Of a stretch of DNA of 64,000 nucleotides, positions 1 to 9,959 are shown in pieces (the stretch's first letter is position 1; every line of letters begins with the position of its first letter). A program made the translations under genes and the position numbers. The DNA is from Cyanobacteria bacterium CYA (lineage in GTDB: Bacteria > Planctomycetota > Phycisphaerae > Phycisphaerales > UBA1924): NCBI GenBank assembly GCA_008363215.1, contig RHKP01000001.1, positions 62,001 through 126,000 of the forward strand, read 5' to 3'. Under the pieces are notes generated by a model, which saw only the letters and a program-made list of their open reading frames with translations, did not search any database and was not told where the DNA came from.

Positions 1-1394
1 TTGGGGTCGTCGGGCAAAGCCCGGCTTGGGTCGAACGGACGCGATAGAGCGGCATCGATGTCGGCGTTGAGCGCACCGATGGCTCCTGCGATGTTCAGGT
101 CATTCTCCATGAACTGAGCAAAACGGAGATTCATCAAGGCCAACAACGCATTCGGGTCGCTGCCCCGCGCTTGCCAACCGGGTGAGCGACGTGCGATTTC
201 CAGACGAGCTTTGCGCCATTTCTCCACCATGCGGGCCGAGTCTTTGAGCCCCTGCATCGAGAAATCGGCGTTGGAGCGGTAGTGGGCCTTGATGAGTTCG
301 AGGCGCACGGCCGCGGGCTCGTGGCCCTGTTCAAAGAGTTGGCGGGCGGTGTAGAAGGTGCCCTTGCTCTTGCTCATCTTCTGCCCGTTGACCATGAGGA
401 AGCGGGCGTGGAACCAGTGCCGCGCGAAGAGGGGGCCGCCGAGCACGCAGCACGACTGGGCGCTCTCGCACTCGTGGTGGGGGAAGATGTTGTCTTCGCC
501 GCCGGAGTGCAGGTCGATCGCCAGGTCCGGGTCGGGACGGATCAGGACGCGGTCGATGCCGCCCGGGACGAGTCGTGCCAGCGACATGACGGAGCACTCG
601 ATGTGCCAGCCGGGGTAGCCGGCGCCCCACGGGCTGTCCCATTTCATGAGGTGCGAGGCGTCTTCCTTCCAGAGCAGGAAGTCGGCCGGGTGTTTCTTGG
701 AGCGCTGGTCCTCATCGCTGACGCGTCCGCCCGCGCCGCCGCGGAGTGAGTCGAGGGTGTTGCCCGACAGCGAGCCGTAGGAGGGGAAGGACTGGACGTC
801 GAAGTAGACGGCCCGCGCGCCGGTCGGGCCGGCAACGTAGGCGTGTCCGCGCTCGATCAGGGCGGCGATGAGGCGCTTCATGCCTTCGATGTTGTCGGTA
901 GCGCGGGGCATGAGCGAGGGGTCGCCTTCGGCCTCGATGGCGAGTTTGAGACCGAGTTTGCGCGCGTCCTCGACGAAGCGTCGGGCGTAGAAGTCGGCGA
1001 TGGCGCGCGGGTCGCCGGGGTCGATCTCGGCGTCGGGCGGGAGTTTGCCGCTCTTCTTGGCTTCGGCGATGCGCTGCCCGGCCACCTCCATCTTGTCCTG
1101 CCCGCCGCCGTCGGCCGCGTCGTCGTCGGTCATGTGCCCCACGTCGGTGATGTTCATGACGTGGATGACCTGGCGCGGGCCGGGGTGATCGGCGCCGGCG
1201 GCGTCGGTCAGCGTGCACAACGGACTTTCCAGCCAGCGGCGGAGGACGTCGGCGGCGAGAAAGGAGCGGAAGTTGCCGATGTGGGCGTCGTCGTAGACCG
1301 TCGGCCCACAGGAGTAGAAGGTGATGTGCTTGGGGTCGCGGGGGATGAACGGCTCGACGGCCCGGGTCGCGGTGTTGTAGAGGCGAAAGGTCAT
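1..1394 (-). CDS. cysS: cysteinyl-tRNA synthetase (C-terminus cut by window edge)
   Basis: Charges tRNA-Cys with cysteine in the cytoplasm. Read from an ATG at 1394 to the window edge, giving 464 residues with no stop. Class I signatures are clear: a zinc-ligand Cys at residue 29 in YSCGPTVYD, the HIGN form of the HIGH motif at 38-41, further zinc-site residues in WHIECS and FPHHECE, and KMSKS at 339-343 in NGQKMSKSKG. An extra acidic, lysine-rich stretch lies between the NITDVGHMT block and the catalytic core; it resembles the longer CysS forms. The next gene diverges, with about 90 bases between the two starts that must hold both promoters. The catalytic part is intact; only the C-terminal anticodon-binding region is lost off the edge. 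Confidence 0.95.
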   Translation of the reverse strand, partial: MTFRLYNTATRAVEPFIPRDPKHITFYSCGPTVYDDAHIGNFRSFLAADVLRRWLESPLCTLTDAAGADHPGPRQVIHVMNITDVGHMTDDDAADGGGQDKMEVAGQRIAEAKKSGKLPPDAEIDPGDPRAIADFYARRFVEDARKLGLKLAIEAEGDPSLMPRATDNIEGMKRLIAALIERGHAYVAGPTGARAVYFDVQSFPSYGSLSGNTLDSLRGGAGGRVSDEDQRSKKHPADFLLWKEDASHLMKWDSPWGAGYPGWHIECSVMSLARLVPGGIDRVLIRPDPDLAIDLHSGGEDNIFPHHECESAQSCCVLGGPLFARHWFHARFLMVNGQKMSKSKGTFYTARQLFEQGHEPAAVRLELIKAHYRSNADFSMQGLKDSARMVEKWRKARLEIARRSPGWQARGSDPNALLALMNLRFAQFMENDLNIAGAIGALNADIDAALSRPFDPSRALPDDP

Positions 1395-1486
1395 TGCGGG
1401 CAATGGTAGGGGGAGCCGATCGGGGTTCGGGGCCGGCGACGGGTGGGTCGGCTGTCGCAGAGCCCCTCGCGTACGATGCTGGTTCG

Positions 1487-3169
1487 ATGCCGTGGACCCT
1501 TTGGAAGCACATGTTTGTCGAGATGGGCAAACTCATCGCCCTGACCACGGCGGTGCTGGTGCTGGTGATCGCATTTGCGGCCACGGTGAAGCCTCTGGCC
1601 GACGGGAAACTGACCCCGGTCGAGGCGTTGAGGTTCATGATTCTGGCGGTCCTGCCGATGCTGGCGTACGCATTGCCGTTTGCGGCGTGCTTTGCGACGA
1701 CACTGGCGTATCACCGGATGGCGTCGGACAACGAGGTGCTGGCGATCAAGGCGAGCGGGGTGTCGCACAAGGCCATCCTCGCGCCCGCGGTGGCGATGGG
1801 GCTGGTGCTGGCGGTGGTGCTGGGCGGCCTGAACGAGCAGGTGATTCCGCGGTTCCTGCGCTCGATGGAGAGCATGATCACGCGGAACCTGATCCAGATG
1901 ATGGTGCGGACGATGGAGCGTGGCGAGGCGGCCGAGTTTGCCGATCTGGAGATTCACGCCGACCGCATCCGGCGGGTGGAACCGCAGGCAGGGTCGGGGG
2001 TGATCGATCAGTACCTGATGCGGGGGGTGACGGCGATCGCGTTCGATGAGCACCAGCAGGTGGAGACTGACGTGGCGGCGCAGCAGGCGCACCTGTGGCT
2101 GGTGCCCGCGTCGGCGGTGGGGATCGACGACGGGGACGAGGCCGTGGCGCTGATTCGTTTCGAGGCTCTGACGTATTCGGATCGCGGAGATCTGCTGCAC
2201 CAGGACCAGTTCACGACCACGCCGGTGCGAGTGCCCAGCCCGTTCAATGACGACCCCAAGTTTCTCACCTTCGGCGAGTTGCGATCGCTCAAGCGCGAGC
2301 CGGAGCGGATGAACTGGATTGACTCGCAGCGGCTGGAGTTGGCGCGGCGGCTGGCGGCGCGCGAGGCCGCCCGGGCGATGGAGTATGGCTTTGCCAACGA
2401 GGGCAGCGTGCGGTTCCAGGATCCGCTCGGGCACACAGTGGTGGTGCGGGCGCGCGGACTCAGCGGGCAGACGCGATTGCTCCCGCGTCGCCAGAGCAAC
2501 CGGGTGGAAGTGGAAGTGGTCTCGTCGGAGCGGGCGGGCAGCGACCGGCTGGCGGCCGAGAGCGCCAGCATCGAGGCGGAGAGTGCCGGGCTGGATCCGA
2601 CGAGGCCGATCGATCAATCGAGTTTGAGTTTCACGTTGACGCTGACCAACGTGGTGCTGCGCGGGGCAGCAGGGCTGGACCTGGAGCAAGACACCGGGCA
2701 GACTGGCTTTCCAGAGCGCGTGCTGCGCGGGCTGCGACCGGCGCGCGACACGCTGGATCGCCTGCGCGACCTGTCGCCCGACGAGATCCTGGCCGAAGCG
2801 AAGGCCGAAGTCGCGAGCGGCGGCGAGGAGGTGCGGTCGATCGAGACGGCGGCCGAGCAGTTGGAAGAGCAGATCGGCAAGTTGAAGCGGGAGATCGTGA
2901 GCAAGCAGCACGAGCGTGCGGCGATGGCCGGCTCGTGCCTGGTGATGGTGCTGACCGGCGCGGTGACGGCGCTGCGTCTGCGACACACGCTGCCGCTGGT
3001 GGTGTACCTGTGGGCGTTCTTCCCGGCGTTGTTCACGATCATCCTCATCAACTCGGGGCAGCAGGTGATGCACAAGGAAGGCCTGATCGGGCTGCCGGTG
3101 CTGTGGGGGGGCGTGGCGGGGCTGGTCGCGTACACAGCGGCGGCACTGGGCAGGGTGGCGCGGCATTGA
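1487..3169 (+). CDS. LptF/LptG-family (YjgP/YjgQ) permease
   Basis: Probable inner-membrane permease of the lipopolysaccharide transport ABC complex (LptB2FG type). The 560-residue protein has three hydrophobic helices in the first 130 residues, a long soluble periplasmic-type middle region, and three more helices in the last 100 residues, which is the LptF/LptG layout. The segment SDNEVLAIKASG just after the second helix is the family's cytoplasmic coupling region. The start is placed at ATG 1487 (MPWTLWKHMF) because upstream in-frame codons encode a polar, non-membrane stretch. It is longer than the usual 350-400 residues, with the extra length in the middle and in a charged coiled-coil-like stretch before the last helices. 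Its stop overlaps the next gene's probable start. I cannot tell LptF from LptG. Confidence 0.85.
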   Translation: MPWTLWKHMFVEMGKLIALTTAVLVLVIAFAATVKPLADGKLTPVEALRFMILAVLPMLAYALPFAACFATTLAYHRMASDNEVLAIKASGVSHKAILAPAVAMGLVLAVVLGGLNEQVIPRFLRSMESMITRNLIQMMVRTMERGEAAEFADLEIHADRIRRVEPQAGSGVIDQYLMRGVTAIAFDEHQQVETDVAAQQAHLWLVPASAVGIDDGDEAVALIRFEALTYSDRGDLLHQDQFTTTPVRVPSPFNDDPKFLTFGELRSLKREPERMNWIDSQRLELARRLAAREAARAMEYGFANEGSVRFQDPLGHTVVVRARGLSGQTRLLPRRQSNRVEVEVVSSERAGSDRLAAESASIEAESAGLDPTRPIDQSSLSFTLTLTNVVLRGAAGLDLEQDTGQTGFPERVLRGLRPARDTLDRLRDLSPDEILAEAKAEVASGGEEVRSIETAAEQLEEQIGKLKREIVSKQHERAAMAGSCLVMVLTGAVTALRLRHTLPLVVYLWAFFPALFTIILINSGQQVMHKEGLIGLPVLWGGVAGLVAYTAAALGRVARH

Positions 3170-4740
3170 GCACAAACGGCGCACACCCGCACGCACCGCG
3201 CCGCTGGGCGCCCTGGGCCGCACGCCCCACATCGGTGCTGTGGCTCGTCGCGCTGGTCACGCTGGCGCGCATCATCTACCTGGTGTGGATCTGCCCCTAT
3301 ACGCTCGTCGAGGACGAGGCACATTACTGGGAATGGTCGCGTCACCTGGACTGGTCGTATTACTCGAAGGGCCCGGGCGTCGCGTGGGTGATTGCGCTGT
3401 CGACGAGTCTGTTCGGACACGTCGAGTGGGCGGTGCGCCTGCCGGCGGTGTTGGCCTCAGCGATCGGGTCGCTGGCGGTGGCTGACGCCGCGGTGCGGGT
3501 CAGCGGCGACCGGCGCAGCGGGTTCGTGGCCGCAGTGCTGTATCAATGCGTGCCGCCGTTCCTGGTGGTGTCGTTGTTGATGACCATCGACGGGCCGCTG
3601 CTGGCGTGCTGGGCGCTGGCGTGCGCTTTTGCGGTGCGGGCGGCGCAGAACGGGGGCGGGCGCTGGCTGGTGCTGGCGGGGGCCGCCGTCGGTGTGGGAT
3701 TCATCTTCAAGTACACGATCGTGCTGGCCGGCGTCGGGCTGCTCATCGCGCTGGCGGGCAAGCGCCCGGGCCTGGTCCGACGGCACTGGCTGGGCGCGGG
3801 GGTGATGGTCCTGCTGGGGCTGCTGCCGGTGGCGATCTGGAACACGCAGCACGACTGGGCGACCGTCCGCCATCTGCTCGGGCACCTCGGGCTGCCGGGA
3901 GGCGATCTGCCCCCGACGCAGGGGAACGGCGGGTGGCACTACAACCCGGTGTGGACGCTGGAGTATCTGGGCATGCTGCTCGTAGCCGGGCCGGTGGTGG
4001 TGCTGGGTGCTCTGGTGGCGCGGCGTCGGTGGAAGGAGTTGCTTGGGGTGCGGGTGCTGGCGTGGGCATCGATGCCGGTGCTGTTGTTCTACCTGATGGT
4101 TTCCTTCCTCGCCGAGACAGAGGGGAACTGGGCGATGGGCGGGTTCGTCGGGCTGATCCCGCTGTGCTCGCTGCCGATTCCCGGCGCCATCGAGCGGCGC
4201 TTCATTCCGGTGCGTGCGTGCTGGCGCATCACGATCGCGTCGGGGCTGGTGACAGGGGTCTTCTTTGTGTTCCTGCCCATCCTGGCGCGCAGCCCTCGCT
4301 TCGGGCACCTGGTACCGGTGGACCGGTTGACGGGCATGCGGGCGTTCGCCGTCGAGACCGAGGCGGAGATGGAAACATTGCGGCGGGCCTCGGGGCTTGA
4401 GCCGTTCCTCGTCAGTTCGCACTACGGGCGGGCGAGCCAGTTGGCGTTCTACATGCCGGGCCGCCCGACGGTGTACTGCGCCAGTTCGTTCGCGCCCGAC
4501 TCAAGGCGGACGCAGTATGACCTGTGGCCGGAAACCGACCTGCACCGCCCCGAGGTGCGGGCGGCGCTCTTGGGTCGTCCCGCGCTGCTCTTCGGCGGGC
4601 CGAAGGAGTTCTGGGAGCGCGCGTTTGACGAGGTTGTCGACATCGGTGAACTTCCCAGTGAACCCAAGAAGGGTCGATCGACCTATCAGGGTTGGAGGTT
4701 TCACGGGTTCGAGCCAATCATCGAACCGAGCACGCCATGA
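3166..4740 (+). CDS. GT39-family (ArnT/PMT-like) membrane glycosyltransferase
   Basis: Polytopic membrane enzyme expected to transfer a sugar from a polyprenyl-phosphate donor to an envelope acceptor. The first loop contains VEDEAHYWEWSRHLDWSYY, with D50-E51 matching the catalytic acidic pair of PMT_2/ArnT enzymes, followed by many hydrophobic helices and a soluble C-terminal region of about 130 residues. The chosen start is a TTG at 3166 that overlaps the permease stop (TTGA arrangement), giving 524 residues; GTG 3235 is an alternative that would remove a short Pro/Ala/Arg leader. The coupling to an Lpt-type permease upstream and a PAP2 phosphatase downstream suggests lipid-linked sugar modification of LPS or a related glycolipid. 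The substrate cannot be read from the sequence. Confidence 0.8.
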   Translation: MSTNGAHPHAPRRWAPWAARPTSVLWLVALVTLARIIYLVWICPYTLVEDEAHYWEWSRHLDWSYYSKGPGVAWVIALSTSLFGHVEWAVRLPAVLASAIGSLAVADAAVRVSGDRRSGFVAAVLYQCVPPFLVVSLLMTIDGPLLACWALACAFAVRAAQNGGGRWLVLAGAAVGVGFIFKYTIVLAGVGLLIALAGKRPGLVRRHWLGAGVMVLLGLLPVAIWNTQHDWATVRHLLGHLGLPGGDLPPTQGNGGWHYNPVWTLEYLGMLLVAGPVVVLGALVARRRWKELLGVRVLAWASMPVLLFYLMVSFLAETEGNWAMGGFVGLIPLCSLPIPGAIERRFIPVRACWRITIASGLVTGVFFVFLPILARSPRFGHLVPVDRLTGMRAFAVETEAEMETLRRASGLEPFLVSSHYGRASQLAFYMPGRPTVYCASSFAPDSRRTQYDLWPETDLHRPEVRAALLGRPALLFGGPKEFWERAFDEVVDIGELPSEPKKGRSTYQGWRFHGFEPIIEPSTP

Positions 4741-5393
4741 CGTACCGATCACCACTGGAGCGACGACATTCGCGGCTCAAGCGTCTTCGGACAGCCGGGC
4801 TGGTCACGCTGGTGTGCGTGCTGGCGTTGTGGCTCGATCGCCCGGTGTATCTGCTGACCCGCGGGGATGAGGAGGGTCTCGAAGGCAACGATTGGTACCA
4901 GATGTTCCGCGCGGTGGGGTTCCTGCCCACCTGGCTGTTGGCCGGGGGCGCGATCGCTCTTGTCGAATGGCGCGAGCGGCTTGCCCGTCCTACCGGGCTG
5001 CTCATCATGGGCAGCGCCACGGCAACCGGGCTGTTGGCCGAGTTGCTCAAGATCGTGCTGGGGCGACATCGCCCGGACGAGCACGGGCACCTGGATTGGA
5101 ATCCGCTGCTGGGCGCAGTCTATGACCCCGACAAGTACGGCTCGTCACTGGGTTTGCCCAGCAGTCACGCGGCGGTGGCGTTCGGCGGGGCAATGGCGGT
5201 GGCGATGTTGTATCCCGGTGCGCGCCTGGTTGCGCTGGCGGCGGCCGCCGGCTGTGCTCTCACACGCCTGCTCGCCGGAGCACACGCCCTGAGCGACCTG
5301 CTGCTGGCGGGCCTGATCGCCTGGGGCGTGGCGGCGCTGTTCACGCGGCATCATCGCCCGAGGGACGGGCGTCCATGGGTGAGGTTTGGTTGA
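4737..5393 (+). CDS. PAP2-family membrane phosphatase
   Basis: Membrane acid phosphatase of 218 residues with the complete three-part PAP2 signature: K105-x6-R112-P113 in KIVLGRHRP, PSSH at 141-144, and R177-x5-H183-x3-D187 in TRLLAGAHALSD. Several hydrophobic helices flank these motifs. Family members remove phosphate from lipid pyrophosphates such as undecaprenyl pyrophosphate, phosphatidylglycerophosphate or lipid A. Its ATG overlaps the stop of the GT39 gene in an ATGA junction, so the two are probably translated together. A natural reading is recycling of the polyprenyl carrier released by the upstream transferase, or lipid A dephosphorylation. That role is inferred from context. Confidence 0.87.
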   Translation: MTYRSPLERRHSRLKRLRTAGLVTLVCVLALWLDRPVYLLTRGDEEGLEGNDWYQMFRAVGFLPTWLLAGGAIALVEWRERLARPTGLLIMGSATATGLLAELLKIVLGRHRPDEHGHLDWNPLLGAVYDPDKYGSSLGLPSSHAAVAFGGAMAVAMLYPGARLVALAAAAGCALTRLLAGAHALSDLLLAGLIAWGVAALFTRHHRPRDGRPWVRFG

Positions 5394-5450
5394 ATGGCGC
5401 GGACCCCTGCCGACATTGGGGGGCTTGACCGCGGTGTACAATCGGTCCGT

Positions 5451-6878
5451 ATGACAAGTGTTCCCGGCGAGCGCCACAGCGCGCCCGCAGTGGTTGAAAG
5501 CAAGCCTCATCCGGGCGTGATCCGGACCTTTGACGACGCGCAGCGCTATCTCTATTCCCGCGTCAACTTCGAGCGGTCCCGTCCGCGAAACATCGACCCC
5601 TCGGCCTTCAAACTCGACCGCACGATTGCACTGCTGGCGGCCCTGGGCGATCCGCACACCAACTTTCGCAGCGTCCACGTGGCCGGGAGCAAGGGCAAGG
5701 GCAGTGTGTGTGAGATGGTGGCTTCGGCCCTGGGCGCGTGCGGATATGCAGTGGGGGTGTACACGAGCCCGCATCTCGTGGATATCACCGAGCGCGTGCG
5801 GGTCGGCAACCAGCCGATTGCCCGGGCGGCGTTTGTCAGCATGGTCGAGCGCTGCCGCATTGCGGCCGAGACCCTGCCGGCACGCATGGGGGAGTGCACG
5901 TTCTTCGAACTGATGACGGCGTTGGCGTTCGAGTACTTCGCCCACCAGGCGGTGGACGTGGCGGTGGTCGAGGTCGGGCTGGGCGGGCGACTGGACTGCA
6001 CCAACGTCATCACGCCGGAGGTGTGCGGTCTGACATCGATTCAACTCGAGCACACCGACATCCTCGGCGCGACGCTGGCGGAGATCGCAGGCGAGAAGGC
6101 GGGGATCATGAAAGCCGGTGTGCCGGCCGTCACCGTGCCGCAGGAGTTGGAGGTGATGGAGGTTTTCCGGCGCAAGGCCGAGGAAGTGGGGGCGCCGCTC
6201 TTCGTGCTGGGCGAAGATGTGGAGTATTCGTGCCGATTTGAAGCGGGGCATGACCTGGGTCCGCACGCGCGGATCTGCGTCGACAGTCCACGATCGCTGT
6301 ATGAGCACATCGCGGTGCCTTTCAGGGGCGAGCACCAGGCTGCCAACTGCGGGCTGGCGCTGGCGCTGCTCGATCAACTGGCTGCCCGCGGGTTCGTCGC
6401 GCCCGAGGGCGAGGTGGCGCGGGGGCTGGCAAACACTCCGACACACGGGCGCATGGAACTGGCGTGGAGCAAGCCGCGCATCCTGTTGGACACGGCCCAC
6501 ACGCCTGAGAGCGTACGGGCGCTGATCAAGGCGGCCGGAGCGCATCTGCGGTTTGACTCGCTGGTGGCGATTTTCGGCTGTTCGAGTGACAAGAACGCCG
6601 ATGCGATGCTGGCCGAGATTGCGCGGGGGGCCGACAAGGTGATCTTCACGCGTGTGTCGGGCAATCCGCGAGCGATGTCGCCGGAGGAACTGGCGTGCCG
6701 GTTTGAGGAGACGGGGGCGATGTGCCAGGTGGCGCCGACGCTGAAGGAGGCGATCAACATCGCCGCCCGGGCGGTGCAGCGGGACGACCTGATTCTCATC
6801 ACCGGCTCGTGCTACCTGGTGGGCGAAGCCAAGAGGCTGCTGGCCGAGCACGCCGCCCGCAAGCAAGGCGGGGCGTGA
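5451..6878 (+). CDS. folC: folylpolyglutamate synthase / dihydrofolate synthase
   Basis: ATP-dependent ligase that adds glutamate to folates (Mur-ligase fold), cytoplasmic. The 475-residue frame carries the P-loop AGSKGKGS at 78-85, YTSPHL shortly after it, the folC-type VEVGLGGRLDCTN block, a TSIQLEHTDILGATL segment, and a C-terminal domain starting near LDTAHTPES. The start is set at ATG 5451, because the in-frame ATG 5394, directly after the PAP2 stop, adds a 19-residue leader with no similarity to the family. The usual N-terminal folC residues are preceded by about 25 extra residues. It may be cotranscribed with the upstream envelope genes. Confidence 0.92.
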   Translation: MTSVPGERHSAPAVVESKPHPGVIRTFDDAQRYLYSRVNFERSRPRNIDPSAFKLDRTIALLAALGDPHTNFRSVHVAGSKGKGSVCEMVASALGACGYAVGVYTSPHLVDITERVRVGNQPIARAAFVSMVERCRIAAETLPARMGECTFFELMTALAFEYFAHQAVDVAVVEVGLGGRLDCTNVITPEVCGLTSIQLEHTDILGATLAEIAGEKAGIMKAGVPAVTVPQELEVMEVFRRKAEEVGAPLFVLGEDVEYSCRFEAGHDLGPHARICVDSPRSLYEHIAVPFRGEHQAANCGLALALLDQLAARGFVAPEGEVARGLANTPTHGRMELAWSKPRILLDTAHTPESVRALIKAAGAHLRFDSLVAIFGCSSDKNADAMLAEIARGADKVIFTRVSGNPRAMSPEELACRFEETGAMCQVAPTLKEAINIAARAVQRDDLILITGSCYLVGEAKRLLAEHAARKQGGA

Positions 6879-7031
6879 CACCAGAGGCGGCACGGGCGGT
6901 GGCACGGTTGGTGACGCGGGCGGCCCGGCGGGGGAAGGTAGCGTCAGATCACACAGGCAGGACGCCCGTCCCACCGGCTCAGCCCGATATGCTTTGGTTC
7001 TCGACCAACCACAGCACGGAGGGAAATCGCC

Positions 7032-8027
7032 ATGGCACGTCCCGTCACGCTCTTCACCGGCCAGTGGGCCGACCTGCCGCTCGAGAAGATGGCCGAACTG
7101 GCGGCCGACATGGGCTACGACGGGCTTGAACTGGCGTGCTGGGGCGATCACTTTGAGGTGGACAAGGCGCTGTCGAATGACAAGTACTGCCAGTCGCGGC
7201 ATGAGATTCTGCGCAAGCACGGGCTCAAGTGCTTTGCGATCTCCAACCACCTCGTCGGGCAGTGCGTCTGCGACCCGATCGACACGCGCCACAAGCAGAT
7301 CATCCCCGAGCGCCTCTGGAAGGACGGCGACCCGGAGGGCGTGCGGCAGCGATGCGCGCAGGAGATGATCGACACCGCCGAGGCCGCGGCGAAACTGGGC
7401 GTCAAGGTCGTCAACGGCTTTACCGGTTCGAGTGTGTGGCACAAGTTGTACTTCTTCCCCCCGACCGCACAAGCCGACGTCGACGCGGGCTTCAAGGATT
7501 TCGCCGCGCGGTGGAAGCCCATCCTCGACGGCTTCGACAAGGTCGGCGTCCGCTTCGGGCTCGAAGTCCATCCGACTGAAATCGCCTATGACATTCACAC
7601 CACGCGGCGGGCGATCGAGGCGATCGGCGGGCACAAGGCCTTCGGGTTCAACTTCGACCCCAGCCACCTGATCTGGCAGGGCATCGACCCGGTCAAGTTC
7701 ATCAACGCCTTCCCCGACCGCATCTACCACGTCCACATCAAGGACGCGATCCGCCTGCTCGACGGCGAATCGAGCATCCTCGCGAGCCACCTGAGTTTCG
7801 GCGACCACCGGCGCGGGTGGGACTTCCGCAGTCCCGGGCGCGGGGAGGTCGATTTCGAAGAGATCATTCGCGCCCTCAACCGCATCGGGTACGCCGGTCC
7901 GCTGAGCGTGGAGTGGGAAGACTGCGGCATGGACCGCGTCCACGGCGGCACCGAGGCCGTCGAGTTCGTGCGGAGCATCGACTTTGCGCCGAGCCACGTG
8001 GCTTTTGACGCGGCGTTCGACAAGTAG
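7032..8027 (+). CDS. xylose-isomerase-like TIM-barrel sugar isomerase/epimerase
   Basis: Protein of 331 residues in the AP-endonuclease-2/xylose isomerase-like superfamily (IolE, hydroxypyruvate isomerase, tagatose epimerase relatives). Recognisable strands include [13 protein letters not shown] near residue 37, VNGFTGSS, a metal-ligand-type [13 protein letters not shown] block, [12 protein letters not shown] and YHVHIKDA, with a GRGEVDF stretch before the C-terminal [17 protein letters not shown] ribosome site sits 8 bases before the ATG. The next gene is a Gfo/Idh/MocA oxidoreductase on the same strand; this pairing is common for inositol or unusual-sugar catabolism. The exact substrate cannot be assigned. 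Confidence 0.85.
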   Translation: MARPVTLFTGQWADLPLEKMAELAADMGYDGLELACWGDHFEVDKALSNDKYCQSRHEILRKHGLKCFAISNHLVGQCVCDPIDTRHKQIIPERLWKDGDPEGVRQRCAQEMIDTAEAAAKLGVKVVNGFTGSSVWHKLYFFPPTAQADVDAGFKDFAARWKPILDGFDKVGVRFGLEVHPTEIAYDIHTTRRAIEAIGGHKAFGFNFDPSHLIWQGIDPVKFINAFPDRIYHVHIKDAIRLLDGESSILASHLSFGDHRRGWDFRSPGRGEVDFEEIIRALNRIGYAGPLSVEWEDCGMDRVHGGTEAVEFVRSIDFAPSHVAFDAAFDK

Positions 8028-8044
8028 CGTCAGGTCGAGGAAAC

Positions 8045-8068
8045 GAGCCCGAAGCGCAAGCGAGGGCT
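8045..8068. repeat. dispersed repeat, GAGCCCGAAGCGC type
   Basis: A 24-base element with the core GAGCCCGAAGCGCAAGCGAG lies between the TIM-barrel and oxidoreductase genes. Close copies, direct or inverted, occur at 37746-37769, 43592-43612 (inverted) and 55607-55628 (inverted), and a looser one near 43557-43580. All are outside genes and next to gene ends, as for REP-type elements. Confidence 0.7.
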
Positions 8069-8089
8069 GGATCGGCGATGAGGTGAAGC

Positions 8090-9262
8090 ATGGTCTCCGG
8101 CAAGAATCTTGGATTGACAGGCAAACTTCGATACGGCATGGTCGGCGGCGGGCGGGATGCGTTCATCGGAGCGGTGCACCGCATGGCGGCCGCGCTCGAC
8201 GGGCAGGCCGACTTCGTCGCCGGGGCGCTCTCGTCATCGCCGGAGAAGTCGCGCGCGTCCGGGCACGACCTCGGGCTGGCCGACGAGCGGAACTACGGCT
8301 CGTGGCAGGACATGCTTGCGGGCGAATGCAAACGAGCCCCGGGCGATCGCATCGACTTCGTTTCGATCGTCACCCCCAACCACGTGCACTTCCCGGTGGC
8401 GAAAGCCTTCGCTGAAGCCGGCATTCACGTCGTGCTCGACAAGCCGATGGTGCTGTCGAGTGAGGAGGCGGGGCAACTCGTCGCGGCCGTGGAGAAGTCC
8501 GGCGTCGTGTTCGCCGTGACGTACAACTACACCGGCTACCCGATGGTCAAGCAGGCGGCCCACCTCGTGCGCTCGGGCGCGATCGGGCGGGTGCGCAAGG
8601 TGTTCGTCGAGTATCACCAGGGTTGGCTTTCGGCCAAACTCGAGGATTCCGGCCAGAAGCAGGCCTCATGGCGGACGGACCCGAAGCGATCGGGCATCGC
8701 GGGCTGCGTCGGCGACATCGGCACGCACGCCGAGAATTTGGCGCACACCATCACCGGGCTCGACATCGCCGAGTTGTGCGCCGATGTGACGACTTTCGTG
8801 GAAGGGCGCGCGCTCGACGACGACGCGGCCGTCCTCCTCCGATTCTCCAACGGCGCCAGGGGCACGCTGACCTGCTCGCAGGTGTGCTACGGCGAGGAGA
8901 ACGGGTTGGCCATCCGCGTCTATGGCACGAACGGCGGATTGGCCTGGAGGCAGGAGGAGCCCAACTTCCTCGTCCACACGCCGGGGGACGGCGCCAAGCG
9001 GATCTTGAAGCCGGGCGGGGCGGAATCCGGGGCCGGTGCGCACGCAGTTCGGCTGCCGCCGGGACACCCCGAGGCATTCATCGAAGCGTTCGCCAATGTC
9101 TACCGCGGCGCGATCGCCGCCATTCGGGCGAAGCGCGCGGGCGAGCAGCCCAGCGGGCTTGGCGTCGAGTTCCCCACGGTGCATGACGGCGCGCGGGGCG
9201 TTCGCTTCATCGAGCGTGTGATCGAGAGCGGGCGCAAGGGTGGCGCGTGGGTCAAGTTCTGA
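8090..9262 (+). CDS. Gfo/Idh/MocA-family NAD(P)-dependent oxidoreductase
   Basis: Predicted sugar or inositol dehydrogenase of 390 residues. The N-terminal Rossmann fold shows a glycine-rich turn GMVGGG at 16-21 and [10 protein letters not shown]. The family's EKP motif appears as DKP in VVLDKPM near residue 120, followed by [10 protein letters not shown]. The C-terminal half has the usual alpha/beta domain with [16 protein letters not shown], where the His residues lie at the substrate site. The spacer from the upstream sugar isomerase is 62 bases and carries a dispersed repeat. The two genes probably act in one carbohydrate pathway. No substrate is assigned. Confidence 0.88.
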   Translation: MVSGKNLGLTGKLRYGMVGGGRDAFIGAVHRMAAALDGQADFVAGALSSSPEKSRASGHDLGLADERNYGSWQDMLAGECKRAPGDRIDFVSIVTPNHVHFPVAKAFAEAGIHVVLDKPMVLSSEEAGQLVAAVEKSGVVFAVTYNYTGYPMVKQAAHLVRSGAIGRVRKVFVEYHQGWLSAKLEDSGQKQASWRTDPKRSGIAGCVGDIGTHAENLAHTITGLDIAELCADVTTFVEGRALDDDAAVLLRFSNGARGTLTCSQVCYGEENGLAIRVYGTNGGLAWRQEEPNFLVHTPGDGAKRILKPGGAESGAGAHAVRLPPGHPEAFIEAFANVYRGAIAAIRAKRAGEQPSGLGVEFPTVHDGARGVRFIERVIESGRKGGAWVKF

Positions 9263-9335
9263 GGCGGTTCACGACCGACGCCGGAGAAGTCAGCGTCGTT
9301 GCCGACCCGGCCGACTCACGTGACGCTCCATGCGG

Positions 9336-9959
9336 TCAGCCGACCGAGTCGGGCGGGCGGCGCAACTGGTTCTCGATGCGGAAGCGCTGACGTTGAAAGA
9401 AGGTCCGCCAGTTCTCGTCGGCCTCGATCATCAGGGCGTGGCGCACGCGATGCAGCGATTCGAGCGAGGCCAGGCCCAGATGCTGTTCGGCCACGGCGAT
9501 GCCGCGAAGGGCGTCGAGGTAGTTCGGGTCGCGCCGCAGGGCGTCTTCGTAGTTGATCATCGCGTCCTGCGCCCAGCCCATTTCCTGGTAGGCAAGTCCG
9601 ATGTTGGAGACAGGGCGGGGATCGCGGGGCGAGAGGTCGGCGGCGACGCGGAAGGCGGCCACGGCGTCAATGTAGTTGTTCATCTTCATCAACTCGACGC
9701 CCAGGTTGTTCCAGGCGACGTAGCGCTGAGGGTCGATGGCCACGGCCTGCTGATAGTGCGCGATGGCCGACTCGGAGTCGGCTCGGGAGGCCGCATTGTC
9801 GCCGCGTTTGATCAGGGCGTCGACTTCGCCCGAGCGATTGACGAAGGGGGCAGGCTGGGGAGATCTCGGGCCCCCGGCCGAGCAGCCCGAGAGAACCAGT
9901 GCCCCGACCAAGGCGCCGGCAGCCAACGCCGCGCGAGCCGCATTCGACCAACAACTCAT
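9336..9959 (-). CDS. TPR-repeat lipoprotein, last gene of the secretion operon
   Basis: Protein of 207 residues with a lipoprotein signal peptide ending in the lipobox LSGC at about residue 26, so probably lipidated and periplasm-facing. Four to five tetratricopeptide repeats follow, recognisable as AIAHYQQAVAIDPQRYVAWN and related blocks (YIDAVAAFRVAADLSPRDPR, AMINYEDALRRDPNYLDALR). The tail is arginine- and glutamine-rich. The ATG at 9959 overlaps the stop of the gspM-like gene (ATGA) and has a GGGAGG site about 8 bases upstream. Placement at the end of a type II secretion-like operon suggests a pilotin-like or assembly-scaffold role, as for PilF/PilW-type TPR lipoproteins. That role is inferred only from position and fold. 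Confidence 0.85.
   Translation of the reverse strand: MSCWSNAARAALAAGALVGALVLSGCSAGGPRSPQPAPFVNRSGEVDALIKRGDNAASRADSESAIAHYQQAVAIDPQRYVAWNNLGVELMKMNNYIDAVAAFRVAADLSPRDPRPVSNIGLAYQEMGWAQDAMINYEDALRRDPNYLDALRGIAVAEQHLGLASLESLHRVRHALMIEADENWRTFFQRQRFRIENQLRRPPDSVG

Noticed and set aside
5145-7997. Long minus-strand frame (950 residues) opposite folC, the TIM barrel and their flanks
   Set aside because: It is antisense to three well-supported genes and its residues (His/Arg/Ala-rich, no motif) are a product of high-GC codon structure.
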